From: Alnus glutinosa
Taxonomy: Eukaryota > Streptophyta > Magnoliopsida > Fagales > Betulaceae
Direction: 5' to 3'
Length of the DNA stretch: 64,000 bases
Assembly (NCBI RefSeq): GCF_958979055.1
Contig: NC_084891.1
Location: 25,319,501 to 25,383,500, forward strand
A program made the position numbers and the translations under genes. Below are positions 36,301 through 48,453 of the stretch, in pieces. A model generated the notes under the pieces. That model was given only the letters and a program-made list of their open reading frames with translations, searched no databases and was not told where the DNA came from. Numbering within the stretch: position 1 is the first letter of the stretch; the number at the start of each line of letters is the position of its first letter.

Positions 36301-36963
36301 AACTAACCTACTTCAATGAATCATTGCTAACCCTAATTCCTACGTGAGGCCCACCATCTACAGTGTCTTCCGCCATTAACAACCCCTGTTAATATCTCTG
36401 TCCTTTTCATGCTTCTCCTACAAAGTGGTTGGGAACTAACAAATATTAATGCAAAATCTTGTTTAAACCTAACCAAAGATAAACTTGGTGGTATTTCTAA
36501 TGCATTCAATGTTTATCATTAATTAATTATGCCGTAAACGACCGGAAAAATACTTTCAAAATTCTATTTAAAATGTTTTTTTTTTTTTTTTTATACGTGA
36601 GTGTAAAAAATATTAAAATATTAATTAAATAATTAAATTCATTCTTTTTAGTAGCCTAAACTTTTAGAAAATCTCAAATGATATCATTGAAGTCAAGATG
36701 AGGTGGATTTTTTTTGCATATTTACAATTTTATATATGAACTCCTTTTATTTTCACCTAGCCAAGTTCCAACTAACCTTTAACCAACAATTGATTGAGTG
36801 GGAGGTCCTTCTAGAAGGAAGTTTGGTTTTACGACTTCTATGAGAGGAGCATTATTGCTATGCATTATATTCTTGACGACGGACCATTCAATAACCCTTC
36901 TCCAAGTCATCTATTTAATCTTTGATTCATACCCCATATTCTTTATATTTTTTTCTAGATGTA
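33372..36963. other. Intergenic, repeat-rich
   Basis: GPN2 3' flank to about 33800. Imperfect direct repeats with AATTCATTATTGAATTTG words lie at 34340-34432, and TTTAATGATGAATTTG recurs at 34990. At 34450-34600 there is a GC-rich GCGGGGCGGGTTGCGGG / GGACCCGCCCCGC inverted pair typical of a plant hAT-type repeat. A palindrome lies at 35965-36163. The 34641-34973 frame is not recognised. Confidence 0.45.
35965..36163. mobile_element. Foldback MITE
   Basis: CACACTCATATTTGGTGTGA and the right-arm TCACACAAAATGTGAGTGTG pair, with TTTCCTATTC and AAATAGGAAAC as outer arms. Borders are approximate. Confidence 0.45.
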
Positions 36964-37280
36964 GGGTCCATTTAGGTTTACGATTTCAAAAAGTGCGATT
37001 TCAAAATAACGATTTTAAAATGTGCGATTTGAAAAAAGTAATTTTTAAAAAAGCAGTTAAGCGTTTGGCAAAATCGCAGTTTGGCCTTTAAATTCGCAGG
37101 TTAGCCTTTTAAAATACTGCGTTTTCAAAAAAACACCACATTGCCTGCGATTTGAATAAGCACTTTTCTGCATTTTCAAATCGCAATTTTTTAAAAACGC
37201 AATTTTCAAACGGTTCATTTTCTGCGATTTAGTTTAAAATCACACGTTTTCTCTACGAAATCGCAATCTCAAACGCACCC
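36964..37280 (-). mobile_element. Tourist-like MITE, copy 2 (317 bp)
   Basis: Inverted relative to the copy at 24789-25108 and similar along its full length. The minus-strand tip is GGGTGCGTTTGAGATTGCG and the other tip is GGGTCCATTTAGG on the plus strand. TAA follows at 37281, but the left flank is GTA, so the target duplication is imperfect. Non-coding. Confidence 0.6.
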
Positions 37281-37536
37281 TAAGAACCATCAATGATTCA
37301 ATTATTAGAATAATGATTAAATTATTAAATTAATCATTTTCTATCGTTTAAACTTTTAAGATAAATAATAATTTAATATTTTATCAGAACAAAAATCTTT
37401 GATTTTGAACTCAATCTTCGTCATTCATTTTTTATTTAGGTAATTTCAATTAAATATTTTACGTGTTAGACCTCACTTATTAAAAAGAAGTTAAAGCCAA
37501 ATCGTGAGAAATTAAATTTATTCTTTTCTATTACCA

Positions 37537-37567
<31 letters not shown>

Positions 37568-37571
37568 TAAG

Positions 37572-38080
37572 AAAAGTCTACATACCTCCCTCAAAATACT
37601 ACCCAATTGATAATGTTCCCCCAAACTTTTAATTGCGACAATGTCCCCTCAAACTTCTAAGAAAATGTCAAAGTCCCCCAAGGCTAATAAAAAGACAAAA
37701 ATGACCTTACAATTTTTCAATAAAACAAAAATACCATTATAAATTCCAAAAAAGGCAAAAAAATTATTTAAAAAAAAAATATTTTTATTAAAAAAAAGAA
37801 TTTTTTTTTTTTTAAATGAATTTTTTTTTTTTTTTTAAAAAAAAAGAAAATTTAAATTTTCTTTTAATTTTTAAATTTGGCCACCTTAGTTTTTATGTAT
37901 TTCTTTTAATTTTTTTTTTTTAGAAAAATATTAGTATTTTATTATTTTATTAAGGATATTTTCTTCACCGGAATAACATCGACAATTTTTAATAATTTGT
38001 AAAATATTGTTTAAATTGAAAGTTTGAGAGAAATTAATAAATTATTAATTGGACGTAGTCTGAGGGTATATTGACTTCGC
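37572..38080. mobile_element. Foldback element, about 500 bp, decayed
   Basis: Left CATACCTCCCTCAAAATAC, then CCAATTGATAATG, then CCAAACTTTTAATTG; the right arm gives the complement of CAATATACCCTCAGACTACG, then CCAATTAATAATT and CAAACTTTCAATTT. Arms are imperfect and the interior is A/T homopolymer-rich. Old. Confidence 0.4.
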
Positions 38081-38355
38081 TCTTATAAATTTAATTTTTT
38101 TTAATCAATATTTTAACTTCAATGTGGCATTTCTTCCTCCCCAAGAAGTCAAACAATTGATGCCGAGATCCATGTGGGAAGCTTCCATTGGATTTTGTAT
38201 TTTCAAACCTTTAATTTGACAAAACCTTGATTGGATCTGGTCTTCCAAGCACACCCTTTTGATCAATAAGTACTTGTGGCTCTCTGTTTCCGTCCTCGAA
38301 TGAATCAAACCAAATATTCCTCAGAACCAGAAAAAAAAAAAAAAACCCTTCTCAG

Positions 38356-39093
38356 ATGCTGAGTACTTTGATCTGCGGCGCAGGCAGTTTCCATAAGGAG
38401 GAAGCTGAAGAAGAAGACGAGCTATGGATTAACAGCCCCTATTCGTCACCAAGAAAATCAAGAAAAAGGAGCCATGATAAAAACAGCAAGAACCCGTATT
38501 CCACTCGTGGGCTCGACAAGTTTTCTGCTCTTTTAGCTGATCTTGAAGAGAAGAGACAGAAGATTTACTTGCAAGCCGACGCCCAAGAAATCTCTCTCGT
38601 CCGATTTGTCCACTCCGACTCAAACGATTGGAAGCCAATTGTGATAAAATCGAAGGACAAAAAAGACGCAAAAACAAAGATCATCGAGGCTGTCAAAGAT
38701 TTGAAAGAAGGCAAGCAGCAGCAGCCGATACAACTGGAAGAAGTTGAAGCAAATGAAAAGCCTAAGAAGAGCAGCGTGTCATGGAATATGAACCTGGGAA
38801 AATGGAGGCGGCCGTCTTACTATCTCCCGGCGACTGTAATCTTCATTTTGTTGCTTTTGCTTCTGTTTGGGCGATCGTTTGCGATAATTTGCACCTCCCT
38901 TGGGTGGTACGCAATCCCCACGTTGAAGGACAGCGTGAATACGAAAAGGCCGACAAAGAAGAAAGAATATGTACGAGGATTGAGCGAGAATAAGATGGCG
39001 ATCAGTGCGAATACGAAGGAATACACGAGGAGCAAGTCCGGGGACGTGGAAGGCAAGTCTCCGCGACAGCGCTGCCATCAGAAAAGCTGGTGA
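38356..39093 (+). CDS. ZCF37: ZCF37-like protein, single membrane span
   Basis: Intronless, 245 residues. The signature KNPYSTRGLDKFSALLADLE at 46-64 is that of the plant ZCF37 family, whose function is not known. The N-terminal half is acidic then basic (KSRKRSHDKN). A basic/acidic charged stretch at 95-138 follows. One strongly hydrophobic helix at about 157-180 (ATVIFILLLLLLFGRSF) suggests a single-pass membrane anchor. The lysine/arginine-rich tail at 195-245 probably faces the cytosol. The start is the first ATG after a purine-rich leader; MLSTLICGAGSFHK fits family N-termini. No cleavable signal peptide is obvious. Family call from the motif; the role is unknown. Confidence 0.88.
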   Translation: MLSTLICGAGSFHKEEAEEEDELWINSPYSSPRKSRKRSHDKNSKNPYSTRGLDKFSALLADLEEKRQKIYLQADAQEISLVRFVHSDSNDWKPIVIKSKDKKDAKTKIIEAVKDLKEGKQQQPIQLEEVEANEKPKKSSVSWNMNLGKWRRPSYYLPATVIFILLLLLLFGRSFAIICTSLGWYAIPTLKDSVNTKRPTKKKEYVRGLSENKMAISANTKEYTRSKSGDVEGKSPRQRCHQKSW

Positions 39094-40180
39094 AGAAGAT
39101 GATCGGTTTTTATTTTTTATTTTTTTTCATTTTTTTATTTTTCCATCTTTTTTAGGCTAATTGACTGTGGTGTGGTGTCGATAGATGTAAATTGTTTTTT
39201 TTGTTGGGGTTGGATTGGAAATTCAATCTCTTCTCTTTTTGACACGCTCACAAATGTATATTATTATTATTATTGTTAGTCGTAATTAAGGTTTTGTAAT
39301 TGGCATAGCGAGTTTGTACGAGTAATTTCGTTGAGAATACAAAACAAAACTCGTGAAAAGAAAATTCAGGGTATGTTTAATAATTTATTTTGAAATTTTT
39401 TATTTTTATTCAAAAATTGTTTTGATGTGATATAAAAGTAAAAAATAATTTTTTATTTTTTAATTTATTTTTAGAAATATATTTTCTTTTGTTTTTTTAG
39501 TTATTCGTTAATATTTTACACTCCCGTTAATTTGTGGAAATTGGATAACGCGGTGTAATATTCATTTAAAAATGTTAAATGTAGCGTGCATCCCCTGTCC
39601 CCGTTGAAAGGAAGACTTCAAAGAATTAATGCGTCTAAAACAAAAAAGGAAGACTTAAAAGAAGTGTAAAAGAGCCAACATTTTCCGCTGCCATTAGCGT
39701 CCCAATCAATTCAACATTGGAGGAGCATTCACATTGGCCTATCAAATTTGGGTGAAACCAAGCCAACTTCCTTAAATTTTATTATTTTCCTTTTATATAT
39801 ATATATACTCTTAAAAAATTATTTGAAACAAATTCTCTTAGTGTTTCCTAAACCAGTAGAAGCATATTTTGGCGAATCACGTCCTTGCTCACTACCCGGC
39901 CCATCATAACTCTAACTAGATAAAGATTTTCTAGTTTTTTCATCTCCGATTCTCTGCTACAAGCTCATTACCAAACGCAATCTCCTACGCTACCCTTACT
40001 ATCAGTGACAATTCTTCCACATGTCTAATAATTTCTCTATATTGGTCAATGAATTGCTCCCAAAAGAGAGCCAAAGAGAAAAATAAAAGACTGATCAGAG
40101 ATCTAAGATCGCTAATATGAGAATATCGTGTAAACAAAATCTTAGAAAACAACTAAAGGGAATCGAAACCTTAAAAAAAG

Positions 40181-40211
<31 letters not shown>

Positions 40212-41375
40212 AGACAAACATTCCCTCCTCCTAGAATGGTTATCCTTATTCTTAAATCCTAGAATAAGTATTACTCTAAAAGATAACATAGGACTGGTTA
40301 AAAACAAAAGAAAAAGGGAGTTCAATTGGTTTACTAAAACGTAAGTGCTTTCTGTCCCTCTTCCAAAGGCTGAAAACGTTCTACTTCTAGAAGATGATTT
40401 GATTGCTTTTAGGTCAACAAACCAATTCGTTAGATCTTCTCCACTTCCAACCCAATTAACTTCTTTCCACACTGAACCATAAAAGCTAAAAGTTTTAGGA
40501 AACCATTGCCGATGTAGCACACCTGTCCTTTATTTTCCTACATTTCTCCCCCAACTACCCATGTTTAACAACATGAAAAAAGTTCACATGCATGGGCAAA
40601 AATGGAAATACATGCCAAAATACTTTCTTGTTGGGAAATTTCCAATGTTAAAATAAAATTTCAGTTTTCTACCTTAACAAATTAATTAAAATACTCTTCA
40701 AAACCCAACAAAACATGTTTTCATCTTTATATCACAGTAAAACACTTTCTCAAAAAAGAAAACAAATATCTTTAGAAGTACAAAATGGAGGGTTTCAGTG
40801 AACAAAATAATGTGACAATTATATATTGCTAAATACAACAATAAAAATAATTATTGACCATAAAATAAAAATAGATAGTCATATTCCAAGTTAATCCGAC
40901 CAATAAATGTGGGAGATTCTCTATAGAACTCACATACTCAAACAGTCAGGGACGGAATTAGGATTTCTCATTTGGAGAGTGAAAGAAAACATAATCAAAT
41001 AAAAAAGATAAAAACAAATAGCAGAATAATAAAATAGAGACAAGAGATTTACGTAGTTCGGTCTATGACCTACATTTATAGGACAAAACCCAAAAAGCTA
41101 CATTATGCTCTTATTTCTCTTGATGAGTTTACAATACAAAAGACTCTATTTTTAGAGCTTACAGATTAAATATAATCCTAATCAAATCCTTTAATTTATG
41201 GTGATTCAATATCATCAAATCCATAAATTAAGAGTAATTTAATTTTTATCAAAGGCAATACAATTCTCATTAAATCCTTAACTTCAAGATAATCCAAATA
41301 TACTCTAACACAAACACTAAAGTATGAATGAGGAGTCAAATTTATATTTGGTAAGGGTCAAGCCTAAATTTTAAG

Positions 41376-41378
<3 letters not shown>
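39094..41378. other. Intergenic, no gene seen
   Basis: AT-rich. A 141-aa minus frame at 40095-40520 includes a poly-Phe run from a homopurine tract and is not recognised. At about 41047 the words TTTACGTAGTTCGGTC and ACATTTATAGGAC are of a kind found in plant LTR-type repeats, but no borders were found. Confidence 0.4.

Positions 41379-41430
<52 letters not shown>
41379..41430. repeat. (TA)n microsatellite
   Basis: About 26 TA units. Confidence 0.95.
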
Positions 41431-41432
<2 letters not shown>

Positions 41433-41482
41433 TAACAAAAAAAGAAGAAGAAAATTTGAAAACTAAGAGGACATGTCTATTG

Positions 41483-41563
41483 AGGAATGCTAGACATCCA
41501 AACACTTTTTTTTCAGAATTTGGTTCCAACCTGAATGTGACACATCATGTTGGAACCAAATTC

Positions 41564-41594
<31 letters not shown>

Positions 41595-41613
41595 TGAGAT
41601 GTCTAGCATTTCT
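41483..41613. mobile_element. Small foldback MITE
   Basis: GAATGCTAGACATCCAAACA and the right arm GAGATGTCTAGCATTTCTT are inverted tips. Inner arms AGAATTTGGTTCCAAC and GTTGGAACCAAATTCT pair almost perfectly. About 130 bp, with a (TA)n inserted in the right arm. Confidence 0.6.
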
Positions 41614-41924
41614 TATCCTAAAACCTTGGTCAATACATGAGTCCGTTCATGCAAACAAATGAACGGCCGGCCTGTCCAAATCCTGTTCGGTCAGGTGGGT
41701 TATAAAAGGGAGCTATAAAATTATTAAATAAAGGACCAACGTTGGTTTGCGTTTACTAGACTTGAAGGCTAGAGCCCGGCCCAACAACAAAAGCTGCCCT
41801 GCCGTGCTGGGAATTCTGAGAAACCAGAATCAGGCGGATAAGCGTATAAAAGAGCAATAATTTTTGAATGCTCTCCTTGGACAACTTTTACCGCACCAAT
41901 GAAACCCTAAAATCAATTTATGTT

Positions 41925-42542
41925 CTATTTATTTCGACGTAAAATGATTTCCTTTGTAAAATGGTTTCATGGAAGTCATTTTTTTGAAAAATATTTTTCG
42001 TCAGTATTTAGTGCGTACGGAAAATCACAAATATCTTTTATATTTTTATTTAGTCATATTAACCTAGATAAAGGCCGGAATCCGGATAGTCTCGTCAGAA
42101 TCTGGGTTGGCCGGATTTCGGCCAAAACTGCCGGAATCCGGCCCAGAACGGTCGGACTCCGGCATATTGGCTGGGATTTTATGGCCAGATCCAGCCAGCC
42201 GACCGTTCTGGCTGGGATATTATGGCCAGATCCGGGCAACCGGTTGGAATCTGGGCCGACCGGATTCCGACGACATTGACCTGAGGTTGTTAGATTTTGG
42301 TACCGGCAATATTTCGATGATGGTCGACTGCTTTAACGTGAATGTCGATTGTGTTGTTTAAAAGGGGTCGAATGCGTATGGCGTCTTTTGGAAAATGATT
42401 TTCGCTTTTAAAAAACGTAAATCGTTTTCTGAAATTTACAAAGCATTTTTGGTCAAACAGAAATCATTTTCCGGTTGACTATTATTTTCGCCCCTACCAA
42501 ACACCGAAAAATACCGAAATCATTTTACGCCAAAATAAATGG
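41925..42542. mobile_element. Non-autonomous TIR element with GC-rich core
   Basis: Tips CTATTTATTTCGACG and the complement of CCATTTATTTTGGCG are followed by GTAAAATGATTTC in both arms. The 42073-42275 core is GC-rich, with two tandem copies of TGGCTGGGATNTTATGGCCA spaced 40 bp and many CCGGAATCCGG words. Chance frames run through the core. Superfamily unassigned. Confidence 0.45.
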
Positions 42543-43027
42543 AGAATTAATGACGAAGAATAATTAATTAATATTAAACAAACACAACATACAAATAATA
42601 TATAAAGCAGGCTATACAGCAGTGCAGTTGACTGGTTGCTTTTCATGTTGTGTCACATTCCGATGTAAGTATAATATATAAAATAAAATGCTATAAAATA
42701 ATAAGCAGCGGAATTATAAATACCTCCAGCCATATTTTGTTCAAGCTTGATGAAGAACGAAGAACGAATAAATTTTCTGCAACACAAAGTATTCTGAAAA
42801 AACAAAAATTTAGAGAGTTCTTCTGGCCTGTGCCTATAAGTGTGTCAATAGATGGATACACATGGCTCTTTATATAGGTAGGCTAGGGACCCTCGTTATT
42901 AATTAGATGGCTAATTATTCTCCTCCCATCAAGAAGAATAAATCAAAAAATTAATAAAAAACCGTTTTAAACCGTTATGATTTCATATAACTTAATGTGG
43001 AATAAATCATATTTAATCTTTATATTA

Positions 43028-43128
43028 AATAATTACCGTTATGATAATTATTTAAATTCCAAACGTTACAATAAATTAAATAATTATCGTTATGATAATT
43101 ATATAAATTCCAACCGTTACAACGAATT
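43028..43128. repeat. 50-bp tandem duplication
   Basis: Two adjacent copies of an AT-rich unit containing CCGTTATGATAATTAT and AAATTCCAAACGTTACAA, differing at a few bases. Confidence 0.8.
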
Positions 43129-43289
43129 AAATGCGTCTAAGGGACACATATGTAATTTCTTACATCCGATACCCAAAAAAGCTTATTTTTTGTTATAATA
43201 TATATTATCTCAATGAATATACATTCTGCAATTTCTTAATAACAAAAACCATAATAGAAAATAAAAATAAAAATAAAAAAATAAAAGAA

Positions 43290-43500
43290 GAGAAAACTTA
43301 ACTTATAATCCTTGATTTTTTATCACTCTTTTGCAATCAAATACCCGAACTTTAAAAAGTATCAATTTAGGACTAAGTTCTATCAAAATTTCAACCATTC
43401 GTTAAAATGTTCGGTTAAGTCCTATAAAATTTCAAAACAACCGTTTTTATTTTTTATAAAAAAAAATTATAAAATTTTCAAAAATTCTTTTTATGCCTCT
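43290..43500. mobile_element. Foldback element arm (incomplete)
   Basis: CAATCAAATACCCGAACTTT, then AAAAAGTATCAATTTAGGAC, and CATTCGTTAAAATG resemble the arms at 7486-7881. The partner arm is not visible; it probably was lost at the junction with the adjacent retroelement fossil. Confidence 0.3.
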
Positions 43501-43539
43501 TAATCCGAGATTGTTGTAGTTCTAAGATAAATGATGAAG

Positions 43540-44170
43540 TTCTTTGAAGAAATGAGGTTAATTTGGTGGCAGATGGACTTGGTAGGAAATCCTCTAGATT
43601 CTCTGCAATTATGTTGATAACTCAAGGACGCATTATGCTAGATCTAGAAAGATTTAAAGTTGAGGTTATTTTAGATGATTATCATTAATCTTGCGTAGCT
43701 CATCTTAGTGTGCAACTATTTTGATTGAAAAAGGTTTAAAACTTCTAAAGCCATTGACTCAGCTGATGAAAATTTTGATGAGGTGCAGAAAGAGATAATA
43801 TAATGTGTACCGATTAATGATCGATCCAGAGATTAAAAGAATGGTTAATTATAGAAGAAGTTCATCGTCCTCCTCACTCTACACATCTGAGTAGTACCAC
43901 AAATGTATAATGATATTCGTGCGATCGACTTATTGGTAGAATGGTATGAAAAGAGATCGAGATAACACGCTTTGTAGAACAATGTCCAACTCCTCAACAG
44001 GTTGAGGTTGAGCACCAGAGACCTGTCGGGTTGTTATGGCCACTTTCTATAACTAAATAAATGATAATGAGAGCACATTTCTATGGATTTTGTATTAGGC
44101 TTGCTAAGAGCGATTAGTGGTTGGGATGCAGTGCGGGTAATTATGGATTTAGATGAATTACTCTCTTGAT
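43540..44170 (+). mobile_element. Ty3/gypsy retrotransposon pol fossil
   Basis: Plus-strand translation pieces resemble the end of the RNase H region (VNLVADGL) and the start of the integrase region (MDFVLGL, SGWDAVRVI) of Ty3/gypsy polyproteins. It is a short internal fragment, clearly broken in several places, without recognisable LTRs on either side. It appears old. Confidence 0.55.
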
Positions 44171-46026
44171 AAGTAAGCCCAGCGTTATATAAAGGAAATA
44201 GTAAGATTATTGTTCATATATATGGTGTGTTAGTACCCGTTGTTGCAGGACCGTGCAACGCACCCCCACTGTACGGATCGGATAAGTTACGGCTTATAGA
44301 AACGTAATTTAATAATAAAATGCAGATTATGAAAACGTAATTAGCATTTGATTAAGTTTATTAAAAAGTGTTGTTTATATCAATTGAGTGTTTTGATAGC
44401 ATTAGTATAAAAGTGCGTTTTCATATTCAAAACATCTTATCATGGCAAGAGCAAAGCAAGACAGGAGCTCCACAGACAAACTGTCCTGTTGTGGTCCTTC
44501 AACAACCACCCCATGAAGACGTTGGCGCACGACTTTAGTGTGAACCAAACAACAGGTGTACAGTGTCCTGAGAAATGGTCACGACTTTGTTGTGATTCTT
44601 TTCACCTCTACGCTTGACAAACTTCACCCTACCCACTTCCTTTCTGATCATTTTCAATTTTCTCATACCCGCCCTTCTCCAGTATTTTCACCACCATACA
44701 TCATCGTTCCACCACCATACCCCACCGTTACACCTTTAGACCCAAAATAGCGGCCATACGGAGAAAGGCGCTATATGCTTGGTGTTGTACAGTGGAGTGG
44801 CGATGAGCTGTTGCCGTACGGTGGTGGTAGTTCAAGGCTGTGCTATGTTGGTAGTTCACGCCCAAAAGGAAGAAAACACTACGTTCGCTGCTGTTTTAGA
44901 CCTCTGATGACATATAGCCGGAAATTACTTTGGCTCAAAGGGACTAAACAAATAACGATGCATCTTACTTCGAGAATGAGCGGTTTTGGGAATATTATGA
45001 ATAGAGGTAGTACTTTTTGACTTAATCTATCATTCTATTTGTTTAATAACTATGGCGGTTCATTTCTCAGTATTTGTGAATTTTTGTAAGTGTAGAGGCA
45101 TACGTAATAGGACATGATTTCATATAATCTTATACGTAAAATGCAATGTAAAATGATGTTGGTTGCTGCTACGTTAATTAATGTTCTTACTGGGCCTATG
45201 TTTTGTTTTTCTTTAAATTTAAATTTGATTGATTATTGATTTTTTTATACTTTATGAGACTTGATTTGTGCATAATAGTTGTGTAACTGTTGTACACCTT
45301 TGTAGAGACATGGGTGAGACTCATGTGATGGATCCCACCACATGAGTCTTACCCATGTCTCTAAAAACCTGCGCAAGTGTCTTTTTTCATACTTTATTTT
45401 AGTTGTTGCCTGCAATGCTCGTCCTTCTACCAACGCCACGTAGAAGGTCCAATTACACTTCTTGTAAATTTATTTACTGAACCTAATTATTAAATATATT
45501 TGCAGGATAGAACATCAAAAGCCCTTGAATTTCATTTTTCAGTTGCCCATTTCGGCAGCAATTGCAGAAAGCCTACTCCTCAAACATCACTCAATGCTCT
45601 AATGATGGCCGCTTTCTCCATTGTTTCCTCTAGTTTAACTTCGCGTGCATCGTGGGCATCGATCACAGCAAGAAAGAAGGAACTGGCATTTTTAACTATA
45701 TATTTTGACAACAAAGAGTAGCCAAAAGGAAAACTATAAATATGTAATATTACCATTTCTTAATGCGTTCGAAAGAGGATGAACGAGATTATGAGATGAG
45801 CCAAATAAAACGGATAACCTGCTCTAAAGTTCGGCTATATATGAGTGGAATTGGACAAAGGTGAAGCGTATTTTGTTAAAAACTCTTAGTTTTTGGTGTA
45901 TTTTGTTTTTTTTTTCTTTGTAAAATTGTATTAAAAAAAATGTGATATATGGAGAAAAATTTGTGGAATACTTTTATTTGGCCTTCACTAGTAATCAGTT
46001 AGACATGTTCAGATGCAGTTAAAAAA
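44171..46026. other. Intergenic, no gene recognised
   Basis: Includes GC-richer frames at 44556-44750, 44775-45020 and 45500-45721 with no known match, and a palindrome at 45304-45363. This could be decayed retroelement or pseudogene sequence, but nothing supports a specific name. Confidence 0.35.
45304..45363. repeat. Near-perfect palindrome
   Basis: AGAGACATGGGTGAGACTCA on the left is mirrored by TGAGTCTTACCCATGTCTCT on the right around a CACCAC-type centre. Outer flanks (TTGTACACC / CCTGCGCAAG) are weakly inverted too, so it is probably a small MITE. Confidence 0.6.
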
Positions 46027-46714
46027 TAGGAACAAATACCTTTTTAGTACTTGAATTTTGAAAAATTTATTTTTTGGTATCTAAGTTTCAATTCATATTA
46101 ACTTAGGTTTTGGGAAAAGATGAATTTGGTACCTCCATCTATTTTTCTGTTCAATATTTAACGGTCTGCCACGTGTCAATCCCTGAGGATTGACATATTG
46201 CAAAATATAAAAAAAAAATTAAAAATTAAAATTAAAATCTTTAAAAATTAATTAATAAATAAAAATATTAAAAACTAAAAAAAAAAAAATTAAAAAAAGC
46301 CCTTGGCCGGCCTAGGGTGGTCGAACTAACCCCTATGACCAAAGAGAAAAAAGAAAAAAATTGTGAGGGTTTTGGCCCCTTGGGGGTGGTTCGGGGCCTG
46401 CCAAGGGGCTACCCCCTTGGCCAAAATAAGGGTGACACTCCTTCTTTTTTTATATATATATATAATTTTTTTTTAAGTTCTATTAATTTTTATTTTGTTT
46501 TACTTAATTTTTATTTTATTTTTTTTTTATATTGTGCCATGTATCAACCCTGACGTGGCAGACAGTTAAATATTAGACTGAAAAATAAGCGGAGATACCA
46601 AGGTCGTTTTTTTTTTTTTCTCAAAATTTAAGTACCATCTGTAATTCGAATTGAAACTCAGGTAAAAAAAATAAAATTTTCAAAACTCATGTATTAAAAA
46701 AGTATTTAACCCTA
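46027..46714. mobile_element. Mutator-type foldback element, copy 2, decayed
   Basis: Same plan as 27267-28250: left GGTACCTCCATC, GCCACGTGTCAATCCC and AGGATTGACA; a central CCTTGGCCGGCCTAGGGTGG and GGGGGTGGTTCGG; right AGTATTTAACCCTA. It is shorter and much more diverged than copy 1, so an older insertion of the same family. Confidence 0.5.
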
Positions 46715-48453
46715 AAAAAAAAAAGCCCCCACCTGATCTCAACATTTGGCGGCACATTAGGGACTACTTAACCTTGACCAAAAAAAGAAAGAAAAGGAGG
46801 GCAAGACTGTATTTTCACTTTTTTTAACCTTTACATCTTGAAAATTGCTTTTTATTATGTTATAGCCAATTAGCCATCATCACCACGTGGATGTGATCAA
46901 TACGAACAAGAGCCAAAATTAATTTTGTTAGGGCCGTACTTTGTTTTTAAGCTTGAAAACATATTACTAAAATAATTTATGAGAAATTTTGAAAATCGAT
47001 GGATCCATGGCCTCCTTTGGTCTAAATGTGGGTCTTTCCCAGTTAAGTGACTAGTGATTTTTGTTAACCGTCCGCCAAAGCAGTTAATAACCACCCCGCT
47101 CGTACACTCCTTATTGACTTTAAAAGCCTACGTTTACGATTGCTAATGTCGTGAAAAATAAGGCAATAAGTACCGTATAAAGAAAGTAAGTTGTGCTAAT
47201 AAACAAGGCAAAGAATCTTCTAATAGATCAATGAGAAAAGGCACTCGAAGAATATTGGCGAGTTAAAAGGAAAGGAAGGAGCTTGTTATCATACAGAGTC
47301 CAAAAGTTATAAATAGGTTGTAAGTTTCGTTGTGTCGGTATTTTGAGTCTTTTTTATTTCTCAAATTTGGCTGCCCAGATTGATATTTCCCTTTAAAATG
47401 TTCAAAGGATTTTACACTTGTATTGTTAATTTGGTTTAGAACTGTTCCTTATGTTCTTTCAGAAATCATATACGAGAATAATATAAAACATTCTAACAGT
47501 AACGCATTATGTGAATATATTTCATTCTCACATGACTTTTCTCCCTAAAAACACAAGCTTTTGTTCTAATAAAGCTAAAAAAACACATCTTCTAACTTGA
47601 AAATGAAAAGTAGAAACAAAAGAAAGAAAGAAAAAAACCCAAAAATCTATGGTAAACTACAAATATGTATAACAAAATCACACAAATTGAAAACGAAAAC
47701 ATTTTTTATGATGACAAGGCTGGACCGGTGCAATGTGCCCTCACCACACGGATTAGGTAAATTCCAACTTCAACGCGAGGCGTGATCCCAAAAAAATGTT
47801 TGCAATAACAAAAATAATTGATAAGACAGTACTGATTCTAATCATAAAGTTAAGCTTTTGTTTGAAAAAGTGTCTCAATATATCGACACTTGGAAACTTT
47901 CTCAATGTTCATTTCACAATCTTTTTATAGTCGATATTAGATTTTACAGATTTAATGGAGGTGAGTATATTACAATATCATGACTAGTGGGGCAGAAATT
48001 TTAAGTGTCAGCATAAGAAGAATACAATTGCAGCAGTATTAGCAGTCTTTCTTTACTGAAATTTTGTAAAAGTAACTGAACATCGGATGATAAATTGTTG
48101 TACAACATACTGGGATGAACTTTATCATCGAACATGCAAAAAAGCTTTTGGCCTCTCAAACTCAAAAGTTATCTATGAAACAATATCTAAATGTGAATCC
48201 CATTCCCTAATCCTGCAGTACAGAAAGCATTTTTGCCATCATTAGAGAAGACATTCACAAAAGCTCAAAAATGTGCAAAAAAGAAGGAGAAAAAAAGGAA
48301 AACGAACATAGTGAACCAAATATATCTTCATGCTGGAAGAGACGGTTTGAAGAAAACAAGATGCATTTTTTAACACCTAAACAAGTTCGTTGTAGCTCAG
48401 ATTTAAAAAAAAAAAGAAAAAAAAAAAATCAAGTTCCTTGTCAATTGAAGTAC
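46715..48453. other. Intergenic, 3' flank of AKAP17A-like gene
   Basis: AT-rich. Frames at 46897-47094, 47597-47785 and 48271-48600 are not convincing; the last overlaps the gene's own last exon. The 3' UTR probably occupies part of 48000-48453. Confidence 0.4.

Noticed and set aside
40095-40520. 141-aa minus-strand frame
   Set aside because: Half of it is a poly-Phe/Ser run from a homopurine tract; no homology recognised.
40944-41340. CAGGGACGGAAT word, as at 22105, suggesting hAT ends
   Set aside because: No partner terminus or 8-bp duplication found, so borders cannot be supported.
44556-45721. Three short GC-richer frames that might be exons
   Set aside because: No recognised motif, and no splice sites linking them into a sensible protein.
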